From: Halogranum rubrum
GTDB taxonomy: Archaea > Halobacteriota > Halobacteria > Halobacteriales > Haloferacaceae
NCBI RefSeq assembly: GCF_900114455.1
Contig: NZ_FOTC01000002.1
Location: 281,012-345,011, forward strand
DNA length: 64,000 nucleotides
Reading direction: 5' to 3'
Position numbers and translations under genes: made by a program. Of this stretch, positions 1-7,521 are shown one piece after another. Every line of letters starts with the position of its first letter. Position 1 is the stretch's first letter. The notes under the pieces were generated by a model that had not been told where the DNA came from, made no database searches, and saw only the letters and a list, made by a program, of their open reading frames with translations.

Positions 1-477
1 CTGGAGGCGGAGGTCGTAGGGCGAGAGGGCGCTCAACGGCTTGTCGGTCGCACGAAACAGCTGCGACTTCTGTCCGTCTCCGAGGAGTTCGGCCCGTTCG
101 GTACATCGCTGCCGAAGGTCGTCGGGAGACGAGAAACAGCCAGGAAAGCGATAGAGGAACGTCTCCCAGGTATCGACGTTGACGAGTTGGTTCGGCAGTC
201 CGAACGGGAAGTCGAGGCCGACGGCCACCCCGCCGCCGAGTTCGCCGAGAAACGCGGCGAGTGCGGGGAGAATCTCCTCGCGGTCGGCAGACTCGTCGAA
301 CCACTCGGTCGCCGGGCGGCAGTCGACGATTCGCAGTCCGCGGCCTGTGAGTCCCTCGTCTTCGTCCACTTCGACGTCGTCGACGACACCTTCGGAGACC
401 CAGATAGAATGGCCGGCGTCCGCTGCTCCGCTGAAGTCGACGCCGTACACTCGTGTCGGTGGCTCGAAGGCACGCAT
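1..477 (-). CDS. DUF429-like predicted nuclease (partial, 3' end outside window)
   Basis: The minus-strand frame starts at ATG 477 and runs off the window edge after 159 codons, so the C-terminus is missing. The N-terminus has a VYGVDFSGA block and, near residue 95, VGLDFPFGLP. These are the paired acidic beta-strand motifs of the DUF429 family, which is predicted to have an RNase H-like fold and nuclease activity. The motifs are visible in the translation; nuclease function is only a family prediction. It is divergent from the zinc-ribbon/Hsp20 pair that starts at 568, with about 90 bp between them. Its substrate is unknown. Confidence 0.75.
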   Translation of the reverse strand, partial: MRAFEPPTRVYGVDFSGAADAGHSIWVSEGVVDDVEVDEDEGLTGRGLRIVDCRPATEWFDESADREEILPALAAFLGELGGGVAVGLDFPFGLPNQLVNVDTWETFLYRFPGCFSSPDDLRQRCTERAELLGDGQKSQLFRATDKPLSALSPYDLRLQ

Positions 478-567
478 ACGGGCACCTTGCTATACCGACA
501 GATAAGGTCACCGGCGGGAACGGCCGCCCCCGCGCCACTTATCAGGGTGGGACCACTATCGATTCAC

Positions 568-726
568 ATGCCTGCTACCCTCGAAGTCAAGTGTACGAGC
601 CCTGACTGCGAGCTCGACATGTTCGAACTTCACTACACCTACGATATGCCGGACGACGTGGGGGTCGCGGACTTCACCTGCCCGTACTGCCGGGAGAGTG
701 AGACACTGGAGGCTATCGAACTATGA
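568..726 (+). CDS. Small zinc-ribbon protein (52 aa)
   Basis: A 52-residue acidic protein from ATG 568 with a CTSPDC pair near residue 9 and a CPYC pair near residue 39. This is a four-cysteine zinc-ribbon layout common among haloarchaeal microproteins. Its stop codon overlaps the start of the downstream Hsp20 gene in an ATGA arrangement, so the two are very probably translationally coupled. The function is not known. Coupling to a small heat-shock protein suggests a role in proteostasis, but that is inference from position only. Confidence 0.8.
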   Translation: MPATLEVKCTSPDCELDMFELHYTYDMPDDVGVADFTCPYCRESETLEAIEL

Positions 727-1286
727 GCGGTCTCCGAGAGTTCGGCCAGAGTGCGGTCAACGCCGTCCTCGACCGGGCCGGACGTGGGATGAGCAAAGTA
801 CAGGAGCGCAAGCCGCTCCCGTACGACCTCTTGGAGAGCGAGGACGCCTACCTCGTCGTCTTCGACGCCCCCGGTGCGACCCAGAGCGACTTGCAAGTCC
901 GCTTCCTCGACGGCGAAGTACAGGTCCGCATCGACCGCTTCCGCGACTTCTACGAGGGATACGAGATGCGTTTCCCCGGCCGTGGGCTCTCACTCGACGG
1001 GTCCGCAGAACTGCCCGACGACGCTGCCGTCGACCCCGGCAACTCCTCCGCGACGCTGACGAAGAACGGGACGCTACAGGTCCGCGTCCCCAAGAGCGAA
1101 GCGGCTCGTAACGTCGCCGTCGAAGCGGAGTCCGACGACCCCGAGCGTATCAGTCTCGCCGACGAGAACGACGCCGAAGACGTCGAGGAAGACGAAGGAG
1201 AGATCGAACTCGAAGACGCCGAGAACGAAGAACCGGTGGACCTCGACGCCGACGAGACGGACGACGACCAGACGCGATACGACTGA
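723..1286 (+). CDS. Hsp20/alpha-crystallin family small heat-shock protein
   Basis: A 187-residue protein. An alpha-crystallin-type beta-sandwich spans about residues 33-125: the DAYLVVFDAPG strand, a central FRDFYEGYEMRFPG segment, and a final GTLQVRVPK strand. Proteins of this family hold unfolding clients in the cytoplasm without ATP. The C-terminal 60 residues are an almost pure Asp/Glu tail, and no clear I-x-I oligomerisation motif is visible at the end; the tail may replace it or adapt the protein to high salt. It overlaps the preceding zinc-ribbon gene by four bases, indicating one transcript. Confidence 0.88.
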   Translation: MSGLREFGQSAVNAVLDRAGRGMSKVQERKPLPYDLLESEDAYLVVFDAPGATQSDLQVRFLDGEVQVRIDRFRDFYEGYEMRFPGRGLSLDGSAELPDDAAVDPGNSSATLTKNGTLQVRVPKSEAARNVAVEAESDDPERISLADENDAEDVEEDEGEIELEDAENEEPVDLDADETDDDQTRYD

Positions 1287-1289
1287 CGG

Positions 1290-2414
1290 CTACTCCGACG
1301 ACTCTCTTCTCGTCATCCCCTGTTCGATGCCGAACGACTCGTTCCCGTCGAACCGTGCCGGGTCGAACGAGTCGACGCCGTCTTCTCCACGAATCTGCGC
1401 GGCGATTGTCTCGCCCGTCGCCGGCGCACGCATGAAGCCGTGGCCCTGCCATCCGGCAGCGACGTAGACGTCTTCGACCACCTCACCGAGCAACGGATCT
1501 CCGTCCGGCGTCGCCGTGCAGAGTCCGGCCCACGCTCGGTCCACGTCGACGGCGTGGTCGGCCCGAGTGTGAAGTTCTCGTTCTACCCCGTCGACGAACC
1601 AGTCGTCGCCGTCACGGTTCCAGTCGTCCGGGTCGGCCTCGACGGGTTCGGTGCCGTCGCCACCCAGTAAGCCCGTCGGATGCGGTCGAAAGTAGACGTC
1701 GACGGAGGCGTCGAAACACATCGGCCCGTCGTACGGCGTTCGAGAAGTCAGTGCCTGCACGCGGTAGGGTTTGAGAGCGATGGGAACGCCCGCGTCGGCG
1801 AATAGCTGTTTCGTGTGTGCGCCGGCGGCGACGAGCACCGCGCCGAACCGCTCTACGGCCGCGCCGACGACGACGCCCGGCGGGTCGAGGTGGAGGCCGA
1901 CTTCGCGGCCCGTTCGGAACTCGACGCCCGCCGCCCGCGCGCGGTCGGCCATCGTCTCGACGTACGTCGCCGGGTCGGTCCATCCGGCGTCGTGGGCGAC
2001 GGCCGCGACGGCGACGTCGTCGACGACGAGGTGCTCTCCCAGTCGCTGCTCCAGTTCGCCCCCGTCGAGCACCTCCACGTCTCGGCCGTGGTGGCGCATC
2101 CGCTCGACGCTGTCGACGATGGACTCCGCGACCTGTTCGTCGCCATCACGCGCGAGAAAGACGTAGGGACAGTCGACGAACTCGAAGGAACCAGTGCCCG
2201 AGAGTCGTCGGAATCGGTCGACCGACCGGGCGGCGAGTTCGGCGTCGATATCCTCGGCGTAGGCGTCGTAGACGATGCCGGCGGCACGTCCCGAACTCCC
2301 GCTTCCTGGTTCGCCCCGGTCGAAGACGGTCACGTCCGCGCCCGCGACGGCGAGTTCCGTAGCGGCAGTGACGCCGACTGCTCCGGCACCGACGACTGCG
2401 ACGGTCCTGCTCAT
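1290..2414 (-). CDS. FAD-dependent amine/amino-acid oxidoreductase (DadA/glycine-oxidase type)
   Basis: A 374-residue flavoprotein. The N-terminus has the dinucleotide-binding motif VVGAGAVGVT, followed by an acidic residue at the end of the second strand (TVFDRG). The C-terminus has a second FAD-binding segment, VYVAAGWQGHGFMRAPATGE. This architecture belongs to the D-amino-acid dehydrogenase, glycine oxidase and sarcosine oxidase group, which oxidises secondary or primary amines. The exact substrate cannot be told from the sequence. It is convergent with the Hsp20 gene, with only 3 bp between stops, and has no operon partner. Confidence 0.85.
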   Translation of the reverse strand: MSRTVAVVGAGAVGVTAATELAVAGADVTVFDRGEPGSGSSGRAAGIVYDAYAEDIDAELAARSVDRFRRLSGTGSFEFVDCPYVFLARDGDEQVAESIVDSVERMRHHGRDVEVLDGGELEQRLGEHLVVDDVAVAAVAHDAGWTDPATYVETMADRARAAGVEFRTGREVGLHLDPPGVVVGAAVERFGAVLVAAGAHTKQLFADAGVPIALKPYRVQALTSRTPYDGPMCFDASVDVYFRPHPTGLLGGDGTEPVEADPDDWNRDGDDWFVDGVERELHTRADHAVDVDRAWAGLCTATPDGDPLLGEVVEDVYVAAGWQGHGFMRAPATGETIAAQIRGEDGVDSFDPARFDGNESFGIEQGMTRRESSE

Positions 2415-2613
2415 ACGGGCGCGTCGCTCCGGGGTGACTTAGCTTCCGGGCGAAAGAGGGTCGCTGTTCTGTGAAAATGAGCGCACGGTGACAATTGTTC
2501 TGAGGAGGGCTGAATAGAGAGCAAAAGTCTCGCAGGATATGCTATGCAAATCAAGACTCCACAGTGGATTTGAACCGAAATAGCCTTTTTCTCTAACACG
2601 ATTGGTCTGTCAT

Positions 2614-3084
2614 ATGCCCTCCAGACGAAGATTGCTGGCTGCCATCAGCAGTGTGGCCGTCGCCGGGATGGCCGGTTGTAGCGGATCAGCCTCGGGCGGT
2701 TCCGATACGGTTGACTGTCACACAAGCGCCCTTGTTCACGGACGTGGGAACGTTCTCGACAATGGTGCTCGCGGGACGGTTGAAGAAGGCGACGTGAGGC
2801 TCGCTGTTCCGTTGTCTGTCGACAACGTTCGAGAATACAGTATCAGTGTGCTGAAGGTGTATGATGCGGCGGGAAATTTGGTGCACGCAATTCCTGTATC
2901 AGCGGACGATGCAGAACTAATGGCCAACAAAGCAGGTGTGAACGAAGGTCAACTCCTGTACGAGCAATCTATCGGTCGTCGACCATTCCACGGTCGGTAC
3001 CGAGTCGACGCGGTGAATACCAGTGAGGAGTCTGTCGATTTTGTTACTATTGAGTTTAATTGCTTTTCTGACGTCAGCGACTGA
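2614..3084 (+). CDS. Tat-exported lipoprotein, small orphan
   Basis: The ATG at 2614 is preferred over an in-frame TTG at 2602, because it places the twin-arginine signal SRRRLLAAISSVAVAGMAGC at the N-terminus, ending in a lipobox cysteine. The mature part of about 135 residues has no family I recognise. It looks like an extracellular beta-rich lipoprotein held at the membrane by lipid. The gene opens a lower-GC islet; codon use is less GC-biased than in the neighbours. The repeat copy at 3151-3237 follows its stop, and a second lipoprotein gene converges on it. Confidence 0.8.
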   Translation: MPSRRRLLAAISSVAVAGMAGCSGSASGGSDTVDCHTSALVHGRGNVLDNGARGTVEEGDVRLAVPLSVDNVREYSISVLKVYDAAGNLVHAIPVSADDAELMANKAGVNEGQLLYEQSIGRRPFHGRYRVDAVNTSEESVDFVTIEFNCFSDVSD

Positions 3085-3150
3085 GTGGTCGGTCACAACT
3101 ACCGGTACGTCATCTCTCCGTGGATAGCGAGTCAACACAACGACAAACTC

Positions 3151-3237
3151 GATGAACTCATCCCTCTATATGTGTCACGCTGCTTCTGACAGCGTTCGGT
3201 GAGGTTTCTGTGGTCGTGCTGAACTCAGGGCGCAAGT
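3151..3237 (+). repeat. Dispersed 86-bp imperfect-hairpin repeat, copy A
   Basis: This is one of six copies aligned by eye in the window: 3151, 3825 (partial), 4614, and the reverse-oriented 49092, 49601 and 50130. The copies keep nearly constant length. Conserved blocks in order are CCCTCT, CACG, CTGACAG, GAGGTTTCTGTGG, CGTGCTGAACTCAG and GCGCAAGT. CACG pairs with CGTG, ACAG with CTGT, and YTYC with GRRG, so each copy can fold into a bulged hairpin. This copy sits between two convergent lipoprotein genes. Confidence 0.85.
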
Positions 3238-3292
3238 GTAGCATCCATCACTTGATAACATCTGAACAGACCGGCAATGCATCACGATGGAA

Positions 3293-3703
3293 CTACTGGG
3301 TGTAGAAACGGACTTTGTTCTTCTTGATATCTGCCACCAGGGTAGAACGAGCAACTTTCCAGTTGTGTGTTGCTTTCTCCCGCCCTTGAATCTCAAGGCT
3401 CAGTTCACAAACGCCAGAGTTCATCACAACGACGTTATTCAGTTTCTGAGTAGCACCTGGAGAGACTTCGACAGTCTGTTGCTTGTCGTTGCTGATTGAA
3501 CAATCCACGAAGACTACTGTGACCTCTTTCTGTGAGTCTGTGGAATTCTTGATTACCACGTCTGTGACGCCGTGATTCTGCCCCGTTCGAAAAAGGCACC
3601 CAGTAGTTAGGACTGTAAGAAGCACGGCACCGGCCGTCTGGACAATACTCCGACGTGACCATCTCTTAGTAGAATTGCTAGCGCGTTCGTAAGGGGAGAC
3701 CAT
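3293..3703 (-). CDS. Lipoprotein, small orphan
   Basis: The start at 3703 gives a 136-residue product with an RRSIVQTAGAVLLTVLTTGC signal, meaning a basic N-region, a hydrophobic core and a lipobox cysteine. Longer frames upstream would bury the signal. The mature domain resembles a single beta-sandwich of the kind seen in many haloarchaeal lipoproteins (DVVIKNSTDSQKEVTVVFVD), but I do not recognise the family. A TATA-like element near 3727-3735 lies about 28 bp before the start, so the transcript would be almost leaderless. It is bounded by repeat copies A and F and has AT-richer codon use than core genes. Confidence 0.8.
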   Translation of the reverse strand: MVSPYERASNSTKRWSRRSIVQTAGAVLLTVLTTGCLFRTGQNHGVTDVVIKNSTDSQKEVTVVFVDCSISNDKQQTVEVSPGATQKLNNVVVMNSGVCELSLEIQGREKATHNWKVARSTLVADIKKNKVRFYTQ

Positions 3704-3824
3704 ATATAATGAGATGTGAGTAGTCAGTAAAATAACACGGTTGGATTGAGGTGATTCAAGATCGAGAAACAACTAGCTGCCCCTCAGTCAATGGTTCATC
3801 CTGTAGGTAGATGGGAAACCAACT

Positions 3825-3866
3825 GAGCGATTCACCCTCTGAGTGTTGCACGCGATCTCTGACAGC
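3825..3866 (+). repeat. 86-bp repeat, copy F (half copy)
   Basis: This half copy matches the first half of the repeat closely, from the CACCCTCTGAGTGTTGCACG block to CTGACAG, and then loses similarity. It has the same orientation as copies A and B and lies between the second lipoprotein gene and vapC. The abrupt loss in the middle of the hairpin suggests deletion or a recombination joint rather than gradual decay. Confidence 0.65.
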
Positions 3867-3928
3867 TATCGCGAATATCAACCCCAAGAAGCCAAGAACA
3901 CGTCTGCGGCAGGTCCAGTGGACCGTCG

Positions 3929-4303
3929 TCACTCGTCTCGGACTGTCTTCAGGTCAGGTCGTGGAGCAAACGATTCGTACGTTTCGTCACTCGAGACGAT
4001 AGTGTCACCATCGGATTCAACGAGATGGAGCGCATCGAAGGGTGTGAACCCGTGGTCTTCGACGTAGGTCGCAGCTGCGACGACTGTATCCACGTCACCG
4101 CGCACTTCCAACAGGGCAGCCGCATTCGTGATGACTCGTTCAGTATCTCTTCCTTCACGGTACGCAACCACCAGAAGTTCGACGAGTGTGAACTGGGACG
4201 TCCATAGTTCGTCCTGATGGTCTCGGTAGACTGCCTCTGCGGCGTCACCGAGCCAGTCTTCGTCTTTGATGAGTGCCAGAAGGAAGTCCGTTTCTGCGTA
4301 CAT
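3929..4303 (-). CDS. vapC: PIN-domain ribonuclease toxin (VapC)
   Basis: A 124-residue PIN-domain protein. It has an early acidic residue in MYAETDFLLALIKDEDW, a central glutamate in FTLVELL, and late aspartates in FDALHLVESDGDTIVSSDE; these are the metal-binding positions of VapC ribonucleases. VapC toxins cleave RNA, often tRNA or rRNA, when freed from their antitoxin. The ATG follows directly on the stop of the AbrB-type gene, as expected for an antitoxin-toxin operon. The pair sits between repeat copies F and B. Confidence 0.9.
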   Translation of the reverse strand: MYAETDFLLALIKDEDWLGDAAEAVYRDHQDELWTSQFTLVELLVVAYREGRDTERVITNAAALLEVRGDVDTVVAAATYVEDHGFTPFDALHLVESDGDTIVSSDETYESFAPRPDLKTVRDE

Positions 4304-4534
4304 TTAGCGTCCAGCCTCGTCTAGCGCTGCGTCACGTGCTTCCTGCCGGAGTTCGTCTGCCGTCTTCTCGACGTCCGAGAACTCGGAGCGGAGGGCATCG
4401 AGCGGGTCGTCCTCTATTGGAACCAACTTGATACTGTCGTGAAGTTGAACAATGTGATAGTGTTCTCCGTATCGTTCTCTGATTTCTTTGGGGAGTGTGA
4501 GACGACCACGACCGTCCAGCGTTGCCTCAGACAT
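4304..4534 (-). CDS. vapB: AbrB/MazE-type antitoxin (VapB)
   Basis: The start at 4534 gives 76 residues beginning MSEATLDGRGRLTLPKEIRE, a swapped-hairpin AbrB DNA-binding domain. It is followed by an acidic helical tail that would wrap the toxin. VapB proteins bind VapC and autorepress the operon. An ATG nine codons upstream (4561) is in frame but would extend past the conserved AbrB start. A TATA-like stretch near 4547-4557 would give a very short leader. The stop is immediately followed by the vapC start. Confidence 0.88.
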   Translation of the reverse strand: MSEATLDGRGRLTLPKEIRERYGEHYHIVQLHDSIKLVPIEDDPLDALRSEFSDVEKTADELRQEARDAALDEAGR

Positions 4535-4613
4535 GCGTCGATCTATGGTGGGCAAATACAAGATAGTTCCCCAAATAGAGTCTCCTACCCACTCAGATGG
4601 GCCTGTCTCGTCT

Positions 4614-4702
4614 GCTGACTACACCTTTAACTCTTGTCGGTCGCTCTTGGCAGCAGTTAGTGAGGTTTCTGTATCCTACGGGACTCGACGCAAGTCGGCC
4701 AC
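4614..4702 (+). repeat. 86-bp repeat, copy B (degenerate)
   Basis: The block order matches the other copies: TGACTACACCTTT, then GGCAGCAG, GTGAGGTTTCTGTA and CGCAAGTCGGCCAC. There are several substitutions and a few missing bases. It lies upstream of vapB and closes the left islet. Its first 20 bases match copy D best. Being the most diverged copy and the outermost one is consistent with an old islet boundary. Confidence 0.7.
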
Positions 4703-4759
4703 AGTCACTTCTACCAAGAGCCAGTTTCGACAGGCTCCGAGCGTCGAAAAGAGAGCGAC

Positions 4760-5542
4760 TCAGTCCAGAAACTCGTCGACACCGCGGGCCGGATAGCCGA
4801 CCATCACGTCGACGCCCAGGTCCTTGAGTTCACGAACACGCTCGCCGACGTCTTCGGGTGACCCGACGAGCGCGTAGTCCCGACTGGCCTTCAGGAGAAC
4901 TTCACGCGCGCGACCCGTGGCGCTGCTGTCGACCGGTGCGTCCTCGGGGAGCGCCCGCCGGACGGGGCCACGACGCGAGACGTAGCCACCGACGGCGTCG
5001 AGAATCTCGTCGTCGTCGTCGGCGCAGACCGTCGGTGCGTAGAGCGCGATAGTGTCTTCGAACCCGGCGGCGCGGAGCGCCCGCACGTCGCGGTCGGTGG
5101 TCCGTGAGAGCAGTTCGTACTGCGGTCCACCAGCGGCGAGAGCAACGCGTTCGACGCCCTCCGTCCCGACCCACGCGTCGGCGTCGCGTTCGCGGGCCGC
5201 ACCGAGTCGCGGCGCGATAGCCCGCGAGCGCTCGGCGTCGGTGAGGTACGCGGGGTGACCCGCGACGAACACGCGGCCGACCTCCGGCGGGAGCGTCTCG
5301 TACAGGCTGTCGTCGCCGAGGGGGTCGAACCCGTCGGCGCGGACTGGCGTCGTCAGGAGGACGCGCTTCTCGGCGACGAGTTCGTCGAGGACGTCGCTCT
5401 CGGGGAGATGCTCGCGGCCCTCGTAGTCGATGGCGACGGTGTCGAACGGCAAGTTGAGTGCGCGTCGGACGTCGCACTCCTTCGGTTTGAGGGCGGCCAC
5501 GTCGAGGCCCGTCTTCGAGACTGTCCGCTCACTGGTCAACAT
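4760..5542 (-). CDS. Luciferase-like (LLM)-related haloarchaeal protein
   Basis: A 260-residue protein. The C-terminus (VGSPEDVGERVRELKDLGVD) resembles the last helix-strand unit of F420/FMN-dependent luciferase-like monooxygenases. The N-terminal part is short and lacks an obvious cofactor-binding loop, so it may be a diverged or non-catalytic relative. I think it corresponds to a haloarchaea-specific family (DUF7388), but I am not certain of the number. It is monocistronic on the minus strand, next to the left repeat islet. Confidence 0.65.
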   Translation of the reverse strand: MLTSERTVSKTGLDVAALKPKECDVRRALNLPFDTVAIDYEGREHLPESDVLDELVAEKRVLLTTPVRADGFDPLGDDSLYETLPPEVGRVFVAGHPAYLTDAERSRAIAPRLGAARERDADAWVGTEGVERVALAAGGPQYELLSRTTDRDVRALRAAGFEDTIALYAPTVCADDDDEILDAVGGYVSRRGPVRRALPEDAPVDSSATGRAREVLLKASRDYALVGSPEDVGERVRELKDLGVDVMVGYPARGVDEFLD

Positions 5543-5726
5543 TGGGTATCACTACTCATAGAGAGAGGCTGGTCACTGTCGTCGCGGAACGCGATCCATC
5601 GTCTGTGCGACCATGTACCCTCTCGTTCCCCGGTTTCGGCAATAAGCTTGTCGTTGGCGACGGTCTTTTGCGAGGGTTCACTGTCTGGCCCAGCCTTTTT
5701 GTACGAACGAGTAGTTCGTCTGACGC

Positions 5727-5927
5727 ATGGTCGTCGCACCCGACTCCCTCTGGCAGTACCTCACCGAGTTGTTCGAACACGAGTACGACCACGCCGTCGT
5801 CTACGCCGACGCCGAACAGACGGTCCTCCACGAGGGACCGATTCGGCTACTGGCGACTGGATGGGTCGAACTTCCCAGCGGACGGTTGCTGTCGCCGAGC
5901 GCGGTGCATCACGTCGACACGGAGTGA
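5727..5927 (+). CDS. Small hypothetical protein (66 aa)
   Basis: An acidic 66-residue protein starting at ATG 5727, with the regular haloarchaeal third-position GC pattern. The sequence (LPSGRLLSPSAVHHVDTE at the end) suggests a compact beta-rich fold with no membrane segment and no metal motif. No function can be given. Its stop codon overlaps the start of the downstream membrane-protein gene in a GTGA arrangement, which supports both genes being real and co-translated. Confidence 0.7.
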   Translation: MVVAPDSLWQYLTELFEHEYDHAVVYADAEQTVLHEGPIRLLATGWVELPSGRLLSPSAVHHVDTE

Positions 5928-6169
5928 GTCGCCGAGTTGGAGTACGTACACTTCTCTTCGCGCCGAGTTCAGTCGCCAGTACGTCCCTGTCTCGCTCCGA
6001 CGTCGTCCAGTTGTTGACGCTGTGGTTCGTAGTGTTGACTTCCGTTCAGACTGATTCCAGTGCGTCTGGGCTAGTCACCCTAGCGATCGGTGTGTTCGCA
6101 TTCGTTCTTCTGTGGGCTATCCCGTTGTACGTCTTCGTCGGCGTCGCGTCGAAGTTCGACGCTCACTGA
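5924..6169 (+). CDS. Small two-helix membrane protein (81 aa)
   Basis: A GTG at 5924 overlaps the upstream stop by four bases. Translation gives 81 residues with two hydrophobic segments, about residues 28-42 and 48-74 (LVTLAIGVFAFVLLWAIPLY). The preceding gene has no other partner. A membrane protein coupled to a small soluble protein suggests a two-component complex, though neither family is recognised. Without the GTG start the frame would be read as the tail of a spurious longer frame. Confidence 0.6.
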   Translation: MSRRVGVRTLLFAPSSVASTSLSRSDVVQLLTLWFVVLTSVQTDSSASGLVTLAIGVFAFVLLWAIPLYVFVGVASKFDAH

Positions 6170-6324
6170 CGGAGAGCGACAAATCAGTTCACGAGAGTCG
6201 AACGAACGATTTGCTAAATCGGCCTTTAATCGAGAGACGGTGACGGTTTTTGAGACGACGGCTGCAGTTCTATTCTGTTATAAGATACTTCTCTAAACGA
6301 GTGTCCTGTACAATACACATAAAG

Positions 6325-6334
6325 TATAAAAATA
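6325..6334 (+). promoter_or_regulatory. TATA box of the repeat-protein gene
   Basis: TATAAAAATA lies in a strongly AT-rich stretch (6300-6375). It is placed to start transcription near 6352-6358, giving a leader of about 30 or 65 nt depending on the start codon used. Confidence 0.55.
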
Positions 6335-6419
6335 GACTTTATCGCCGAGAAGTTACAACTAACTAATACAATATTTGCCGAAAGGGATGACTGTCGGGAA
6401 CCCCCGGCTGAAAGTACTA

Positions 6420-7367
6420 ATGTTCAGTAAATACGGACGTAACATGCTCGTCGTCTTCGTCGTCGCTACTGTCGCTCTGAGTGGTCTCGCCGGGGTCGCC
6501 GCGGCGCACGACCACCACGACAAGAAGAACGACGTCGACCAACAGCAACGAAGTAACGCAGAATCGTGGGCGAATCAGTTCGGCTGGAACAACGACGCCG
6601 ACCAGAAACAACGAACTCATCAGTTCCAGTGGACCAGACAGAAGGGCAACCACAACGACCAGACACAGGACCAAGAGGCCAGCGAGTCCGCCGAACTGGT
6701 CGCCTCCGGTGACGACAACGACCAGTCGCAGGACCAGCGTGTGGAGCAGAACGCCGCACAGAGACAGGGCGGCACGCACAACGACCAATCGCAGGACCAG
6801 GACGCCGATGCCGAGGCGAGCCAGGCTGCGTACGGCGACGACAACGACCAGAGCCAAGAACAGCATATCGACCAGTCCGCCGAGCAGAGCCAGGACGGCA
6901 CGCACAACGACCAGAGCCAAGAGCAGGACGCTGACGCCGAGGCTCACCAGTACGTCCGAGGCGACGGCGGCGACCAGAGCCAAGAACAGCGTATCGACCA
7001 GTCCGCCGAGCAGAGCCAGGACGGGAAGAACGACGACCAGAGTCAAAAGCAAGACGCAGGAGCGACCCAGGTTCAGGTTAACTTCGAGGGCATCGGCGGT
7101 ATGGGGATGCAGGGCGCCTCCGTCACCCACGACGCGAGTAGTGGCTCCTCGTCCGACGGCGCTCACACCGCTGCATCGATGATGTGCACGGACAACCAGT
7201 GTGCCGGGAGCCAGGCCTCCATGTCCGGGTCGAGCGACGACGCGAGTTTCGCCGCCGACTCCGAGACGCAATCCGGTGCGGGTTCCAGCGAGATGGAACA
7301 GCACGTCAGCGTCAGCAGTGACGACGGTCACCTCAACACCACGGTAGAACAGAGCCAGGACCGCTAA
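6420..7367 (+). CDS. Secreted protein with nine 21-residue curlin-like repeats
   Basis: From ATG 6420 the product is 315 residues. Residues 8-29 form a Sec-type signal (NMLVVFVVATVALSGLAGVA). Residues 34-222 (6519-7085) divide exactly into nine 21-residue repeats with core G-x-x-N-D-Q-S-Q-x-Q. Odd and even units alternate, giving a 42-residue super-repeat. The spacing Q-x-G-x2-N-x5-Q matches the bacterial curlin repeat (Q-x-G-x2-N-x-A-x3-Q), with Gln in place of the Ala. Residues 223-315 are Ser/Gly/Met-rich with one CTDNQC pair. By analogy it could form a stacked beta-fibre outside the cell. Alternative starts are 6387 (ATG) and 6375 (TTG). No curli-type secretion gene lies nearby. Confidence 0.75.
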   Translation: MFSKYGRNMLVVFVVATVALSGLAGVAAAHDHHDKKNDVDQQQRSNAESWANQFGWNNDADQKQRTHQFQWTRQKGNHNDQTQDQEASESAELVASGDDNDQSQDQRVEQNAAQRQGGTHNDQSQDQDADAEASQAAYGDDNDQSQEQHIDQSAEQSQDGTHNDQSQEQDADAEAHQYVRGDGGDQSQEQRIDQSAEQSQDGKNDDQSQKQDAGATQVQVNFEGIGGMGMQGASVTHDASSGSSSDGAHTAASMMCTDNQCAGSQASMSGSSDDASFAADSETQSGAGSSEMEQHVSVSSDDGHLNTTVEQSQDR

Positions 7368-7521
7368 CGTCGACAGTTTCTGTCTCTACCGTTTCAGAAG
7401 AACCGCTACCCCCTCACTTTTCGACGAGTCGTCTCCGCTGTCCAGTCGAACGCTACTCGGAGAGCTGTTCTGGCAGATTTTGCAAATGTGTACGCGACCA
7501 CAACCACATCGCTGAACAGCG

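Noticed and set aside
2470-2560. A repeat copy bounding the left islet on its outer side
   Set aside because: Only scattered short matches were found, so no left boundary copy can be claimed.
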